DNA from: Gluconobacter oxydans
GTDB taxonomy: Bacteria; Pseudomonadota; Alphaproteobacteria; Acetobacterales; Acetobacteraceae
DNA: 64,000 bases
NCBI RefSeq assembly: GCF_006539685.1
Contig: NZ_BJNM01000011.1
Location: 24,131 to 88,130, forward strand
Direction of reading: 5' to 3'
The notes beneath the pieces were generated by a model that was given only the letters and a program-made list of their open reading frames with translations, was not told where the DNA came from and did not search any database. Position numbers and translations under genes: made by a program. Below are positions 55,860 through 64,000 of this stretch, piece after piece; positions within the stretch are counted from its first letter, which is position 1; every line of letters starts with the position of its first letter.

Positions 55860-58241
55860 TTACAGGGCGGCGCTGATGCTCAGGAAGAACATGCGCGGCG
55901 CGATGGGATAGGCCGAGAACTGACCCGAAGTCTGGGTCGCGTTGATCGTGGACCATCCCTTGGTGTTTGTCAGGTTGGTAATGTTGCCCTGCACCTTCAG
56001 CGACGCCAGATGCGGGATGTCGTGGAAGGTATAGCCCGCGTTCAGGTTGAACTGCGCATAGGGTGCGGCCCACATGTCATTGGTGTAGGTCGCATAGCGC
56101 TTGCCAATGACGTCACCGGTGAACTGGCCGTAAGCGTTGCCCCAGTTGGTGGTGAAGACGAACTTCTCCGACCAGTCCGGCATGCCGACGACGTTCTTGC
56201 CAGCCGTATGGATGACGCTCGAGCCCGTGCTGTAGTTATCGTTGTAAACGGACTTGTTGTAGGACAGCGCGTTATACAGCGAGAAATGCGGGCCGAAATG
56301 GGTGGTGAAGGAGAAATCCATGCCATCCGTCGTGACCGAACCCACGTTTGCCAGCGTGGTGGCCGAACCGATGATGGACGACAGCGTCTGCGTCGTCGCA
56401 ACAGCCAGAAGACGGTTCGAGAAGTGGACGTGATAGTACTCGACCTGACCTTCGATCGCTGTCAGCGGGCCGAGATGGATCTGGCGATGCTCACGTAGGC
56501 CGGTCTCATACGTCCATGAGGTTTCGGGCTTGCCGTTCTTCTTGAACTCTTCGAAGGCGGCCTGACTGGTGGCGCCCCAGGGGGTTGCGTTGCCGTAACC
56601 TGCGTCCTGATAGGAGCGCATGTTTTCCTGGATGTTGGCGAACCACTGTTCGTGCTTCGTGATATCCCAGACCGCGCCGAAAGCGGGCAGAAACGGCTTG
56701 GCGGCATCGATCTCGCCACCCGGTGCCGTCACGGCATAGGACGGGGAGAGGGAGCCCGGTTTTGCTGCGACCGGCAGGGTGCCGTTCGTATAGACCAGCT
56801 CGGACTTGAAGCCCGCCATCAGAGAGAAGTTTTTCGAGATCTGCCAGTTGTCCTGCAGATGCGTGACGAATGTGTTGGTGTAGAAATTGTTGGTGTACTG
56901 GGCGATCAGGGCGTTCTGCTGGCGCTCGTACGGTGTGGTCGGGTTGTTGGCGTCCAGCGGATACCAGCGACGGGCCTGCGTGTTGTTGTTGCGCTCATAC
57001 CAGCCACCCAGCTCGATGGAGTGCTTGCCGAGATGATAGCGCAGCGTGGACATCAGGCCGCCGCGGTTGTCCCAGTACTCGGTGGTCCGTGTGGCATAGC
57101 CCGATCCACCGAAGACGGTGTTCAGATCCTGACCGGGATAATAGGCAGCGAACAGCGTCGGCAGACCGGCAGCGGAGATCGGACCGGCCACGACACCTTC
57201 ACCCAGATCATGGTGATAATAGATGCTGTTGTCCCAGTGCAGGTTCTCGCTGAAATCATGCGTCCACTTGGAATAGGCGAGGAAATCCTCGCGCTGGGCC
57301 GCTGAGTAGTAATTGCGATAGTTCAGGCCGACCGCATTGGCGTTGGCCTTGGCATAGTTGAAATTCGGATAGGTGAACGGACGGACATAAAGACCATAAC
57401 CGCTCGGCAGCGTGATGCTGTCCTCGTTCGGCTCAACCTTCTGGGACCAGTCGAAGAAGGTCGAGAAATGGTCATGCTCGCTGTTGTGCACGAACTTTGC
57501 ATTGACCTGATAGCCGCCCTGATGACCGGCGAAGTCCCAAGCGCGGGCATCCTGACGGGAGAAGGAGACATAGGCCGAGTTGCCGTTGCCGAACTCATCC
57601 GTATCGATCCGGGCGAAGGTGCGGAACGTGGACCAGCTTCCGAAAACCTGTTCAATCTGCGCGCCGCGCTTCTTCAGCGGGTCCTGCGTCGTGAACTGGA
57701 GCGTACCCCCAAGGTTGGACGTCGACGCCGTGCCAAGCGCACCCGCACCCGAGGAGACCGATGCCGAGCCGATGTTCTCGCTGATGGCCGCGCGCTGCGG
57801 GGAGAGGCCGTTATAGTTGCCATAGGCCTGATCGCCGAGGGGGATTCCGTCGAGCGTATAGCCGAGCTGGTTCTGGTTGAAGCCGTGGACATAGAGCGAG
57901 GAGTTCTGCTCGTTATTGCCCCACGGATCAGCGTTGTTGAACACGACGCCCGGCAGCATTTCCAGCGCCTTGATCGGGTTCACGCCCGGCAGGATCCGCT
58001 GGATCTGGACGTGGCTCAGACCCTGTTCGGAGCGGGTCCGGCGTGCGGTGATGACAAGCTGTTCCGTACCGCCGGCCACGGCTTCAGCCTTGGCCTTGTG
58101 TTTGGGGTCATGTCTGGCGGTTGTGGTTTTTTTCGTTCCTGTCGTTGCTGCCTCGACAGGGTGGGGAAGGGCTGCAGCCAGCGCAAATGGCGAGCAGAAA
58201 ACGGTCAGAAGCAGGCGGGAACGCAGCAGGTTGCGCGGCAT
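55860..58241 (-). CDS. TonB-dependent outer-membrane receptor
   Basis: This 793-residue protein has a signal peptide (cut near VEA, about residue 31). A TonB-box-like EQLVITARR lies near residue 60. The plug domain contains ALEMLPGVVFNNADPWGNN, SLYVHGFNQNQLGYTLDGIPLGD and SNLGGTLQFTT, and a beta-barrel with alternating aromatic residues follows. The substrate cannot be read from sequence, but the Pho box upstream and the downstream glpQ suggest a phosphorylated or phospho-diester nutrient. The C-terminal residue is Leu rather than the usual aromatic. The glpQ start follows 11 bases after its stop. Confidence 0.93.
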   Translation of the reverse strand: MPRNLLRSRLLLTVFCSPFALAAALPHPVEAATTGTKKTTTARHDPKHKAKAEAVAGGTEQLVITARRTRSEQGLSHVQIQRILPGVNPIKALEMLPGVVFNNADPWGNNEQNSSLYVHGFNQNQLGYTLDGIPLGDQAYGNYNGLSPQRAAISENIGSASVSSGAGALGTASTSNLGGTLQFTTQDPLKKRGAQIEQVFGSWSTFRTFARIDTDEFGNGNSAYVSFSRQDARAWDFAGHQGGYQVNAKFVHNSEHDHFSTFFDWSQKVEPNEDSITLPSGYGLYVRPFTYPNFNYAKANANAVGLNYRNYYSAAQREDFLAYSKWTHDFSENLHWDNSIYYHHDLGEGVVAGPISAAGLPTLFAAYYPGQDLNTVFGGSGYATRTTEYWDNRGGLMSTLRYHLGKHSIELGGWYERNNNTQARRWYPLDANNPTTPYERQQNALIAQYTNNFYTNTFVTHLQDNWQISKNFSLMAGFKSELVYTNGTLPVAAKPGSLSPSYAVTAPGGEIDAAKPFLPAFGAVWDITKHEQWFANIQENMRSYQDAGYGNATPWGATSQAAFEEFKKNGKPETSWTYETGLREHRQIHLGPLTAIEGQVEYYHVHFSNRLLAVATTQTLSSIIGSATTLANVGSVTTDGMDFSFTTHFGPHFSLYNALSYNKSVYNDNYSTGSSVIHTAGKNVVGMPDWSEKFVFTTNWGNAYGQFTGDVIGKRYATYTNDMWAAPYAQFNLNAGYTFHDIPHLASLKVQGNITNLTNTKGWSTINATQTSGQFSAYPIAPRMFFLSISAAL

Positions 58242-58331
58242 TGAAAGTCTTTCCGGATGGAGAAGAGATCGAACGCGGCGGAACCTAATCTTTCCTTAAA
58301 GAACTGCGTGTGAAGCTCCTGTGAACGTGGT

Positions 58332-58349
58332 GTGACAGAATGATGACAG
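58332..58349 (-). promoter_or_regulatory. PhoB box upstream of the TonB receptor-glpQ operon
   Basis: The minus strand reads CTGTCATCATTCTGTCAC, two 7-base halves matching the PhoB consensus CTGTCAT-N4-CTGTCAC in all 14 positions. It lies 90 bases upstream of the receptor start codon and just past the stop of the HerA-like gene. The operon should be induced by phosphate limitation. Confidence 0.85.
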
Positions 58350-59789
58350 TCAGGCCGTCTGCCAGCCCAGCCCGACAATGGCGACGCGGCGACCGAGCGG
58401 CGTCTCCTGAAGAACGATGACTTCGCGCTCTTCCAGATAGTTCAGCTGCCGGCGGGCGCGGCCCAGAGAATGCGTCCCATACGCGCGGGCCAGAGCCTCG
58501 TCACCCGGGCAGGTTTCACCGTCGAGTGCGGTGCGGGCGAGGAGCAGGAAGACGCCCTGCACGTCTTCGGGCAGGGTCGCGGCAATGGCCTGGGCCTGTT
58601 TCCAGTCTCCGCTTTCGGAACGCTCGCGGTCCAGCCCGGCGCGGATGGTGGCCAGCATCCTGTGGAACGGTCCCAGCTCCAGTACATTCCGCGACAGGCC
58701 CTGAATCCGTGCCCGGAGCTGGAAGTCCTGATACAGGGTGGCCAGCGGCTTGTAGTCCGAGCCTTCCCCGGCCACGACTTCGGCCACCAGTGACCAGAGC
58801 TGGTCGGGATCGGCTTCGACGACGACGGCTGCCGGAGCGGGTTCTTCGGCCTCGCGTTCGGCGCCATAAGCATCGAGCTGTGCCAGCAGGTCCGGCGGGG
58901 GCGGGCGGGACTCCCGGCGGGCACGGGGCGTAAACTCGTGGACCGGCTCAAGGATGATGTCCCGCAGGTCTTCGGCCGAGACCGGTTCGAGCGGCACGAG
59001 AACCGGGCCGGTAGCGTGGCTTGCTGTTGTGACGGGACCGATGGTCACAAGCTTCGGACGACGGCTCAGGGCTGGTCCGAGCGCCATGAACTGACCGCGC
59101 GCCAGATCCCGGAAGGATTCCGCAGCCCGGCGCTCCATCCCCAGAAGATCGGCGGCACGCGCCATGTCGATATCGAGGAAGGTCCGCCCCATCAGGAAGT
59201 TGGATGCCTCGGCCGCGACGTTCTTCGCCAGCTTGGCAAGACGCTGCGTTGCGATGACACCAGCCAGACCGCGCTTCCGGCCACGGCACATGAGGTTCGT
59301 CATGGCCCCCAGCGACAAACGCCGAGCTTCATCGGACGTGTCACCGCCCGCGACAGGCGCAAAGAGCTGGGCTTCATCGACCACGACGAGAACGGGATAC
59401 CAGTGCGCGCGCGGGGCCTCGAACATGCCGTTGAGGAACGCACCCGCTGCCCGAAGCTGCATTTCGGCTTCGACCTGCTCAAGGTTCAGCACCACGGAGG
59501 CACGATGGGCGCGCACGCGTTCGCCGGCGGCGCGAAGACTGGCTTCGGACTGGTCTTCGACGTCGATCACCAGATGGCCGTAATGGTCGGCCAGGGTGAC
59601 GAAATCACCTTCCGGATCGATCATGACCTGCTGGACGAGGGTCGCGGTCTGCTCCAGCAGGCGCCGCAGAAGATGCGATTTTCCCGAGCCGGAATTGCCC
59701 TGGACCAGCAGGCGCGTGGCCAGGAGTTCCGGCAGATCAATGCAGGTGTCGGAGCCGTCGCGGCCCTGTCCGAGAACGATGGATGTCAT
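58350..59789 (-). CDS. HerA/DUF87-like ATPase
   Basis: This 479-residue P-loop ATPase of the HerA-FtsK superfamily has Walker A VQGNSGSGKSHLLRRL near residue 33. Walker B is PVLVVVDEAQLF, the arginine-finger region is CRGRKRGLAGVIATQRLAKLAKNVAAEASNFLMGRTFL, and a DUF87-type N-terminal part is present. The C-terminal third is winged-helix-like (LARAYGTHSLGRARRQLNYLEEREVIVL). HerA usually works with the nuclease NurA, but none is visible here. The gene stands alone, with a stop right at the Pho box. It could be a DNA-processing ATPase of unknown role. Confidence 0.8.
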   Translation of the reverse strand: MTSIVLGQGRDGSDTCIDLPELLATRLLVQGNSGSGKSHLLRRLLEQTATLVQQVMIDPEGDFVTLADHYGHLVIDVEDQSEASLRAAGERVRAHRASVVLNLEQVEAEMQLRAAGAFLNGMFEAPRAHWYPVLVVVDEAQLFAPVAGGDTSDEARRLSLGAMTNLMCRGRKRGLAGVIATQRLAKLAKNVAAEASNFLMGRTFLDIDMARAADLLGMERRAAESFRDLARGQFMALGPALSRRPKLVTIGPVTTASHATGPVLVPLEPVSAEDLRDIILEPVHEFTPRARRESRPPPPDLLAQLDAYGAEREAEEPAPAAVVVEADPDQLWSLVAEVVAGEGSDYKPLATLYQDFQLRARIQGLSRNVLELGPFHRMLATIRAGLDRERSESGDWKQAQAIAATLPEDVQGVFLLLARTALDGETCPGDEALARAYGTHSLGRARRQLNYLEEREVIVLQETPLGRRVAIVGLGWQTA

Positions 59790-59793
59790 GGCG

Positions 59794-61017
59794 TCAGGCG
59801 ATAGCGGAATTGGACGATTCTAGCCACCCAAGGACGCCATTTGCCGCAGCATGGGCCGTGGAAAAACACCCCTGAAGCAGATAGCCGCCTGTCGGCGCCT
59901 CCCAGTCCAGCATTTCCCCCGCCACGAAAACACCGGGGCGGGATTTCAGCATGAACCGCTCGTCCACGGCATCCTGACGCACGCCGCCCGCTGTGGAGAT
60001 GGCGCGATCAAGAGCGTCCATACCGATCAGCGGCAGGGGGAGGGCCTTGATTGTCTGGGCAAGCTGGAGCGGGGTGGCGTCTTTTGGGGTGGCGTGCTTC
60101 AGAAGGTCGCGGGAGGGGGCATCCAGCGACAGGGCCTTGCGCAGCCGGTTGCTCTGGCTCTCCCGCTCCCGCTGGGCCAGCAGGCGTTTGAGCACGTCAT
60201 CGGTTGAAAGCGTCGGGCGCAGGTCGAGCGTAAGGATTGCGCGTCCTTCGGCTGTGATCCTGTCCCGTAGATCCGCCGAGAGCGCATAAAGCGCCGAGCC
60301 TTCCAGCCCGCGCGATGTGATGGTCAGGTCGCCACGGGTCTGGCGCGTACCGAAGGTCAGGCCAACGGAATGAAGCACGCTGCCTTCGTGCCGGGTCGCG
60401 AAATCGGCGGGCCAGTCGGGTAGGAAACCACAATTCGCGGGGGCGAAAGGCGCCGTTTCTCCCCTCATGAAATCCGCCCAGCGCCCGTCCGAACCCAACC
60501 GGGACCAGCTTGCGCCCCCCATTGTCAGAATGGTCGCATCGGCTCTGACGGATGTCTGTCCGTCTGCCGTCTCAAACAACAGTGTCGCACCATCCCAGCC
60601 CATAAAGCGATACCGGGTGTGGATCTGGACGCCTTGTTCTGTCAGCCGCTGGAGCCAGGCACGCAGTAGGGGAGAGGCTTTCATGGCCGTGGGGAAGACG
60701 CGCCCTGAGGAGCCGGAAAAACAGACCTGTCCCAGTCCCTCGGCCCACTCCATCAGGGCCGATGGCGGAAACGTGCGGATGGCGGGTTCGAGCCAGTTTC
60801 GTGCTTTGCCGTAGCGGCTCAGAAAACGATCCAGCGGCTCCGAATGCGTCAGGTTCAGGCCGCTGCGCCCTGCCATGAGCAGCTTGCGCCCCACGCTCGG
60901 CATCCGGTCAAAAACCTGCACCCTGCATCCCCTCGCGGACAGGATTTCTGCCGCGAACAGTCCGGCGGGACCGGCTCCGATAATAGCGACGGATGGGGGA
61001 GGAGACGCAGCATTCAT
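59794..61017 (-). CDS. BaiN/HI0933-family flavoprotein (TIGR03862-type)
   Basis: This 407-residue protein has the FAD-binding VAIIGAGPAGLFAAEILSARG, then MPSVGRKLLMAGRSGLNLTHSE, and WSRLGSDGRWADFM near the active site. The C-terminal GVFVAGEMLDWEAPTGGYLLQGCFSTAHAAANG matches the TIGR03862/HI0933 family. Members bind FAD, but their substrates are mostly unknown. I start at the ATG at 61017, with AGGCG upstream; an upstream frame to 61119 would overlap the divergent panC. It starts four bases after the end of the HerA-like gene as counted on the minus strand, so the two may be co-transcribed. Confidence 0.88.
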   Translation of the reverse strand: MNAASPPPSVAIIGAGPAGLFAAEILSARGCRVQVFDRMPSVGRKLLMAGRSGLNLTHSEPLDRFLSRYGKARNWLEPAIRTFPPSALMEWAEGLGQVCFSGSSGRVFPTAMKASPLLRAWLQRLTEQGVQIHTRYRFMGWDGATLLFETADGQTSVRADATILTMGGASWSRLGSDGRWADFMRGETAPFAPANCGFLPDWPADFATRHEGSVLHSVGLTFGTRQTRGDLTITSRGLEGSALYALSADLRDRITAEGRAILTLDLRPTLSTDDVLKRLLAQRERESQSNRLRKALSLDAPSRDLLKHATPKDATPLQLAQTIKALPLPLIGMDALDRAISTAGGVRQDAVDERFMLKSRPGVFVAGEMLDWEAPTGGYLLQGCFSTAHAAANGVLGWLESSNSAIA

Positions 61018-61091
61018 AAGCGCCTGATTGCCATGTGAAGCAGGGTTTGTCAGGCTCCGCTCCCGCAGTTCTGGCGGGAAAGGAACATGAC

Positions 61092-61919
61092 ATGCAGGTT
61101 TTTGAGACAATCGGGGCATTTCGTGCAGCGCTGACGGCTTATCCGACCTTGGGTTTCGTTCCGACCATGGGATTTCTGCATGAAGGCCATCTCGGGCTGG
61201 TTCGACGTGCGAAGGCAGAAAATGGCGCGGTGGCCGTCAGTATTTTCGTCAATCCTACGCAGTTCGGCCCGAATGAGGACTATGCCTCCTATCCGCGCGA
61301 TCCCGACCGCGATCTGGCGCTTCTGAAAGAGGCCGGGGCCGATCTGGTGTTTCTGCCGACGCCCGATGTGCTTTATCCGCCCGGTGCAGTCACACGGATT
61401 GAAGTCGGCGGCGTTGCGAATGAACTCGAAGGCCAGTCCCGCCCCGGACATTTCTCCGGTGTGGCGACGGTGGTGACCAAACTGTTCAACATCGTTCAGC
61501 CGCAGCGCGCCTATTTCGGGCAGAAGGATGCCCAGCAATGCGCGGTTGTGCGGCGCTTTGTGGCGGATCTGGATATTCCGGTTGAAATCGTAGTCTGCGA
61601 TATCGCGCGTGAAGCGGATGGGCTTGCGCGTTCCAGCCGTAATGTGCGCCTGACAGCCGAAAACCGTCAGAAAGCTCCGGCTCTGTTTCAGGCTTTGCAG
61701 GAAACCGCAGGACTGTTCCGCAATGGGGAGCGGGATGTGGACATTCTGGAAAATGCCATGCGCGCGGTCCTGACCGAAGCCGGACTTCTGGATATCGATT
61801 ACGCGACGGTTGTGAACGCAGACACGTTCCGCCGCGAACAGCCCTGTTCCGATAACGCGCTGGCGCTTCTGGCTGTGCAGGCCGGGGAGGTCCGGCTGAT
61901 CGACAACATGCCGCTTTGA
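61092..61919 (+). CDS. panC: pantothenate synthetase
   Basis: This 275-residue enzyme condenses pantoate with beta-alanine. It contains the ATP-binding GFVPTMGFLHEGHLGLVRRA, then VSIFVNPTQFGPNEDYASYPRD, the HIGH-like and KMSKS-like regions SRPGHFSGVATVVTKLFNIVQPQ, YFGQKDAQQ and ARSSRNVRLT. The start at 61092 is set by AGGAAC eight bases ahead; the longer frame from 61035 has no support. It is divergent from the flavoprotein gene and upstream of ade. Confidence 0.94.
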   Translation: MQVFETIGAFRAALTAYPTLGFVPTMGFLHEGHLGLVRRAKAENGAVAVSIFVNPTQFGPNEDYASYPRDPDRDLALLKEAGADLVFLPTPDVLYPPGAVTRIEVGGVANELEGQSRPGHFSGVATVVTKLFNIVQPQRAYFGQKDAQQCAVVRRFVADLDIPVEIVVCDIAREADGLARSSRNVRLTAENRQKAPALFQALQETAGLFRNGERDVDILENAMRAVLTEAGLLDIDYATVVNADTFRREQPCSDNALALLAVQAGEVRLIDNMPL

Positions 61920-61977
61920 GTTGCTCACCCTTCGTGCGGTATAAGCATGCACTGCTGACGTACGGAGGATTTCAGGC

Positions 61978-63675
61978 ATGCAGAAAACCATCATGCGTCG
62001 CGTGGCCCAGGGTCAGGGCCACGAACCTGTCGATCTGGTCATTAAGAACGTCCGACTGTTCGATCTGGTCACGGGTGATCTCATCCCGACCGATATCGCC
62101 ATCTGCGGCGATCGGATTGTCGGGACTTACGGTGAATACGAAGGCGTGCAGGCGATCGATGGCGCGGGCCGGATCGCCGTGCCGGGCTTCATCGACACCC
62201 ATCTGCACGTTGAATCCTCGCTCGTCACGCCGTTCGAGTTCGATCGCTGCGTTCTGCCGCATGGTGTGACGACGGCCATCTGCGATCCGCATGAAATGGC
62301 CAATGTTCTGGGGCGTGCGGCGTTCGATTATTTTCTGGCCGCTGCCGAGCGGACCATCATGGATCTGCGCGTTAATCTCTCAAGCTGCGTGCCGGCAACG
62401 TCCATGGAGACATCGGGCGCGGTGCTGAACGTGGATGATCTGGTGGCCTATCGGCACCATCCGAAAGTGATCGGTCTGGCCGAGTTCATGAACATTCCGG
62501 GCGTTCTGAATGGTGATCCGGGTTGCGTGGACAAGCTGGCCGCTTTTGCGGATGGTCATATCGACGGTCATGCCCCGCTCATGTGTGGCAAGGCTCTGAA
62601 CGGCTATCTGGCGGCCGGTATTTCAACCGACCACGAAGCCACGGCTGCTGACGAAGCACTTGAGAAAGTCCGCAAGGGCATGACGGTCCTGATCCGGGAA
62701 GGATCGGTCTGCAAGGATCTTGAAGCGCTGGTGCCGCTGCTGAACGTCGCGACTTCGCCGTTCTTTGCGTTCTGCACCGACGACCGCAATCCGCTCGAAA
62801 TCGCCCATGAGGGGCATCTGGATTTCCTGATCCGTCGGGCCATCGAACTGGGTGTGGAGCCGCTGGCTGCCTATCGTGCCGCATCCCTGTCCGCTGCCAC
62901 AGCTTTTGGCCTGAGGGATCGTGGACAGATCGCGCCGGGCAAGCGCGCGGATATCGTCCTGCTCGACGATCTGGAGCGCTGTCAGGTTTCAGACGTCATT
63001 TCCGCCGGGCGTCTCGTGAATGATGCGCTGTTTAACAGCCGCGAGATCGTATCGCCGGTTGGGTTGGAAAGCGTGAAACTCCCCCGCCCTGTAACGGCGC
63101 AGGATATGGCTGTTGAAGGCAGCGGCAGAGACCGTCCTGTCATGGGGGTCATTCCTGGCCAGATCATCACGGAATTCCTGCGGCTGGATTTGCCTGAAGA
63201 CCATGGCCATGTTCTGCCGGATCCGGAACAGGATGTCGCCAAGGTCTGCGTTGTGGCGCGGCATGGGCATAACGACAATATCGGGCGCGGTTTCGTGCGG
63301 GGTTTCGGTCTGAAGGAAGGCGCGCTGGCGTCGTCCGTCGGGCATGACAGCCATAATATCTGCGTTGTTGGAACCAGCGACGCCGACATGGCCTGTGCGG
63401 TGAACCATCTGGAGAAAACCGGTGGCGGTTTTGTGGCGGTCCGGAATGGCCAGGTTCTGGCAGATCTGTGCCTTCCGGTCGCAGGCCTGATGAGCGATGC
63501 GCCTTACGAACAGGTCCGGGATGATCTCATCATCCTGCGCAAGGCGGCGAAGACGATGGGCGTGGTTCTGGAAGAGCCCTTTCTGCAATTGGCCTTCCTG
63601 CCGCTACCCGTGATTCCTCATCTCAAGATCACGGATTTCGGGATGATTGATGTCAGAACGATGAGCTTCGTCTGA
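61978..63675 (+). CDS. ade: adenine deaminase
   Basis: This 565-residue amidohydrolase of the Ade family has the metal-binding [13 protein letters not shown], then [58 protein letters not shown], and a C-terminal domain with [21 protein letters not shown] and [18 protein letters not shown]. It converts adenine to hypoxanthine for purine salvage. A GGAGG ribosome-binding site lies ten bases before the ATG. A hairpin follows the stop. Confidence 0.95.
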   Translation: MQKTIMRRVAQGQGHEPVDLVIKNVRLFDLVTGDLIPTDIAICGDRIVGTYGEYEGVQAIDGAGRIAVPGFIDTHLHVESSLVTPFEFDRCVLPHGVTTAICDPHEMANVLGRAAFDYFLAAAERTIMDLRVNLSSCVPATSMETSGAVLNVDDLVAYRHHPKVIGLAEFMNIPGVLNGDPGCVDKLAAFADGHIDGHAPLMCGKALNGYLAAGISTDHEATAADEALEKVRKGMTVLIREGSVCKDLEALVPLLNVATSPFFAFCTDDRNPLEIAHEGHLDFLIRRAIELGVEPLAAYRAASLSAATAFGLRDRGQIAPGKRADIVLLDDLERCQVSDVISAGRLVNDALFNSREIVSPVGLESVKLPRPVTAQDMAVEGSGRDRPVMGVIPGQIITEFLRLDLPEDHGHVLPDPEQDVAKVCVVARHGHNDNIGRGFVRGFGLKEGALASSVGHDSHNICVVGTSDADMACAVNHLEKTGGGFVAVRNGQVLADLCLPVAGLMSDAPYEQVRDDLIILRKAAKTMGVVLEEPFLQLAFLPLPVIPHLKITDFGMIDVRTMSFV

Positions 63676-63677
63676 AA

Positions 63678-63702
63678 AATGGCTGCCCTGAGGGCAGTCA
63701 TT
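63678..63702 (-). terminator. terminator of the edge gene (minus strand)
   Basis: AATGGCTGCCC (63678-63688) pairs with GGGCAGTCATT (63692-63702), one G-T. On the minus strand a TTTTT run follows, so it best serves the gene ending at 63729; on the plus strand it also sits right after ade. Confidence 0.7.
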
Positions 63703-63728
63703 CACGAAGACAATCTGCTTGAGACGTC

Positions 63729-64000
63729 TCAGGCGCTCAGGGCCTGGGCGGCTGTCTCGTTTGTGTCGAGCAGATAGGGCCCCGCATTGACGATCTGAAT
63801 ACAGAGAACGCCGTTTCCGGTTGGTTCGCGATAACCCAGCGGCAGGGTCGCAGAACCGTTGGTCCTGCCCAGGTCTGGGTGTTCCCGCTGATGCCAACCG
63901 GGCAGGTCCGTGTTCAGATGGGTGTCAATGACGCGGCTTTCTCTGGAATCCCAGAGTTTCACGTTCCCGATCAGGACGCCAAGTGAGCGCCGGTCATCAC
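63729..64000 (-). CDS. C-terminal fragment, possible Hint-domain protein (5' end outside window)
   Basis: About 90 residues are visible, open to the window edge: RRSLGVLIGNVKLWDSRE, VIDTHLNTDLPGWHQREHP, TNGSATLPL and GVLCIQIVNAGPYLLD. Patterns of the kind LGV-x-V then WTDG-x-A-x-LPL occur after the Hedgehog/Intein-like Hint domain in Acetobacteraceae proteins, so this may be the tail of one. The Hint core itself is outside the window. It could equally be another beta-rich secreted protein. A terminator follows its stop. Confidence 0.4.
   Translation of the reverse strand, partial: DDRRSLGVLIGNVKLWDSRESRVIDTHLNTDLPGWHQREHPDLGRTNGSATLPLGYREPTGNGVLCIQIVNAGPYLLDTNETAAQALSA

Overview
The window looks like a chromosomal segment of an acetic acid bacterium, most likely Gluconobacter or a close relative in the Acetobacteraceae. 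It is GC-rich and gene-dense. It carries a type II NADH dehydrogenase, a transaldolase/glucose-6-phosphate isomerase fusion inside a pentose phosphate operon, a CtrA next to fliI-fliJ, and an alphaproteobacterial SAM-II riboswitch. I see no insertion sequence, prophage, CRISPR array or obvious island. Almost everything is core genome, often with ATGA or TTGA four-base overlaps between genes.

Layout. 1-7.3 kb (+): end of an AsmA/DUF3971-like gene, then rarA, an rluC-like gene, an AsmA-family gene, an ATP12-type F1-ATPase chaperone gene and a 43-aa membrane peptide, closed by a bidirectional terminator. 7.3-10.9 kb (-): a DUF1311 protein, fused ispDF, apaG, and metZ under a SAM-II riboswitch with a terminator. 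A tRNA-Gly(CCC) follows. 11.1-16.0 kb (-): an unknown secreted protein, a 2OG-Fe dioxygenase, ndh, argJ and a parvulin isomerase. 16.3-32.9 kb (+): secA, yebC, ruvCAB, ybgC, tolQRAB, then a separately expressed pal, cpoB, tilS, ftsH and glmM. 33-36 kb: ctrA diverging from fliI-fliJ. 35.7-42.1 kb: mixed genes, including an M29 aminopeptidase, a glycosyltransferase, ankyrin-hisC and a metallo-beta-lactamase-fold hydrolase.

42.2-51.6 kb (+) is the metabolic centre of the window: tkt, tal-pgi, gnd, an intrinsic terminator, then a HAD phosphatase gene, pgl, rpiA, gntK and yaiI. Sugar acids imported as gluconate enter by gntK. 6-Phosphogluconate is decarboxylated by gnd, and pentose phosphates are recycled by tkt, tal-pgi and rpiA. 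zwf and rpe are not in the window. 51.6-54.7 kb (+): a LysR regulator, an AldA-like aldehyde dehydrogenase and a DJ-1/PfpI protein. 54.7-58.4 kb (-): a TonB-dependent receptor and a Tat-exported glycerophosphodiesterase behind a perfect PhoB box. 58.3-64 kb: a HerA-like ATPase, a BaiN/HI0933-type flavoprotein, panC, ade and the end of a possible Hint-domain gene.

The most interesting observations are as follows. First, the CtrA orthologue has Glu at position 51, where the phospho-accepting Asp should be, and Ser at position 8 of the acidic pocket. Second, a textbook Pho box sits ahead of the TonB receptor-glpQ pair. Third, a complete SAM-II aptamer plus terminator precedes metZ. Fourth, a 32-bp imperfect palindrome lies in the 487-bp gap that separates pal from the rest of tol. 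Fifth, an intrinsic terminator splits the pentose phosphate operon. I found no wholly new multi-gene system. All identifications rest on reading motifs and family resemblance, without database searches.
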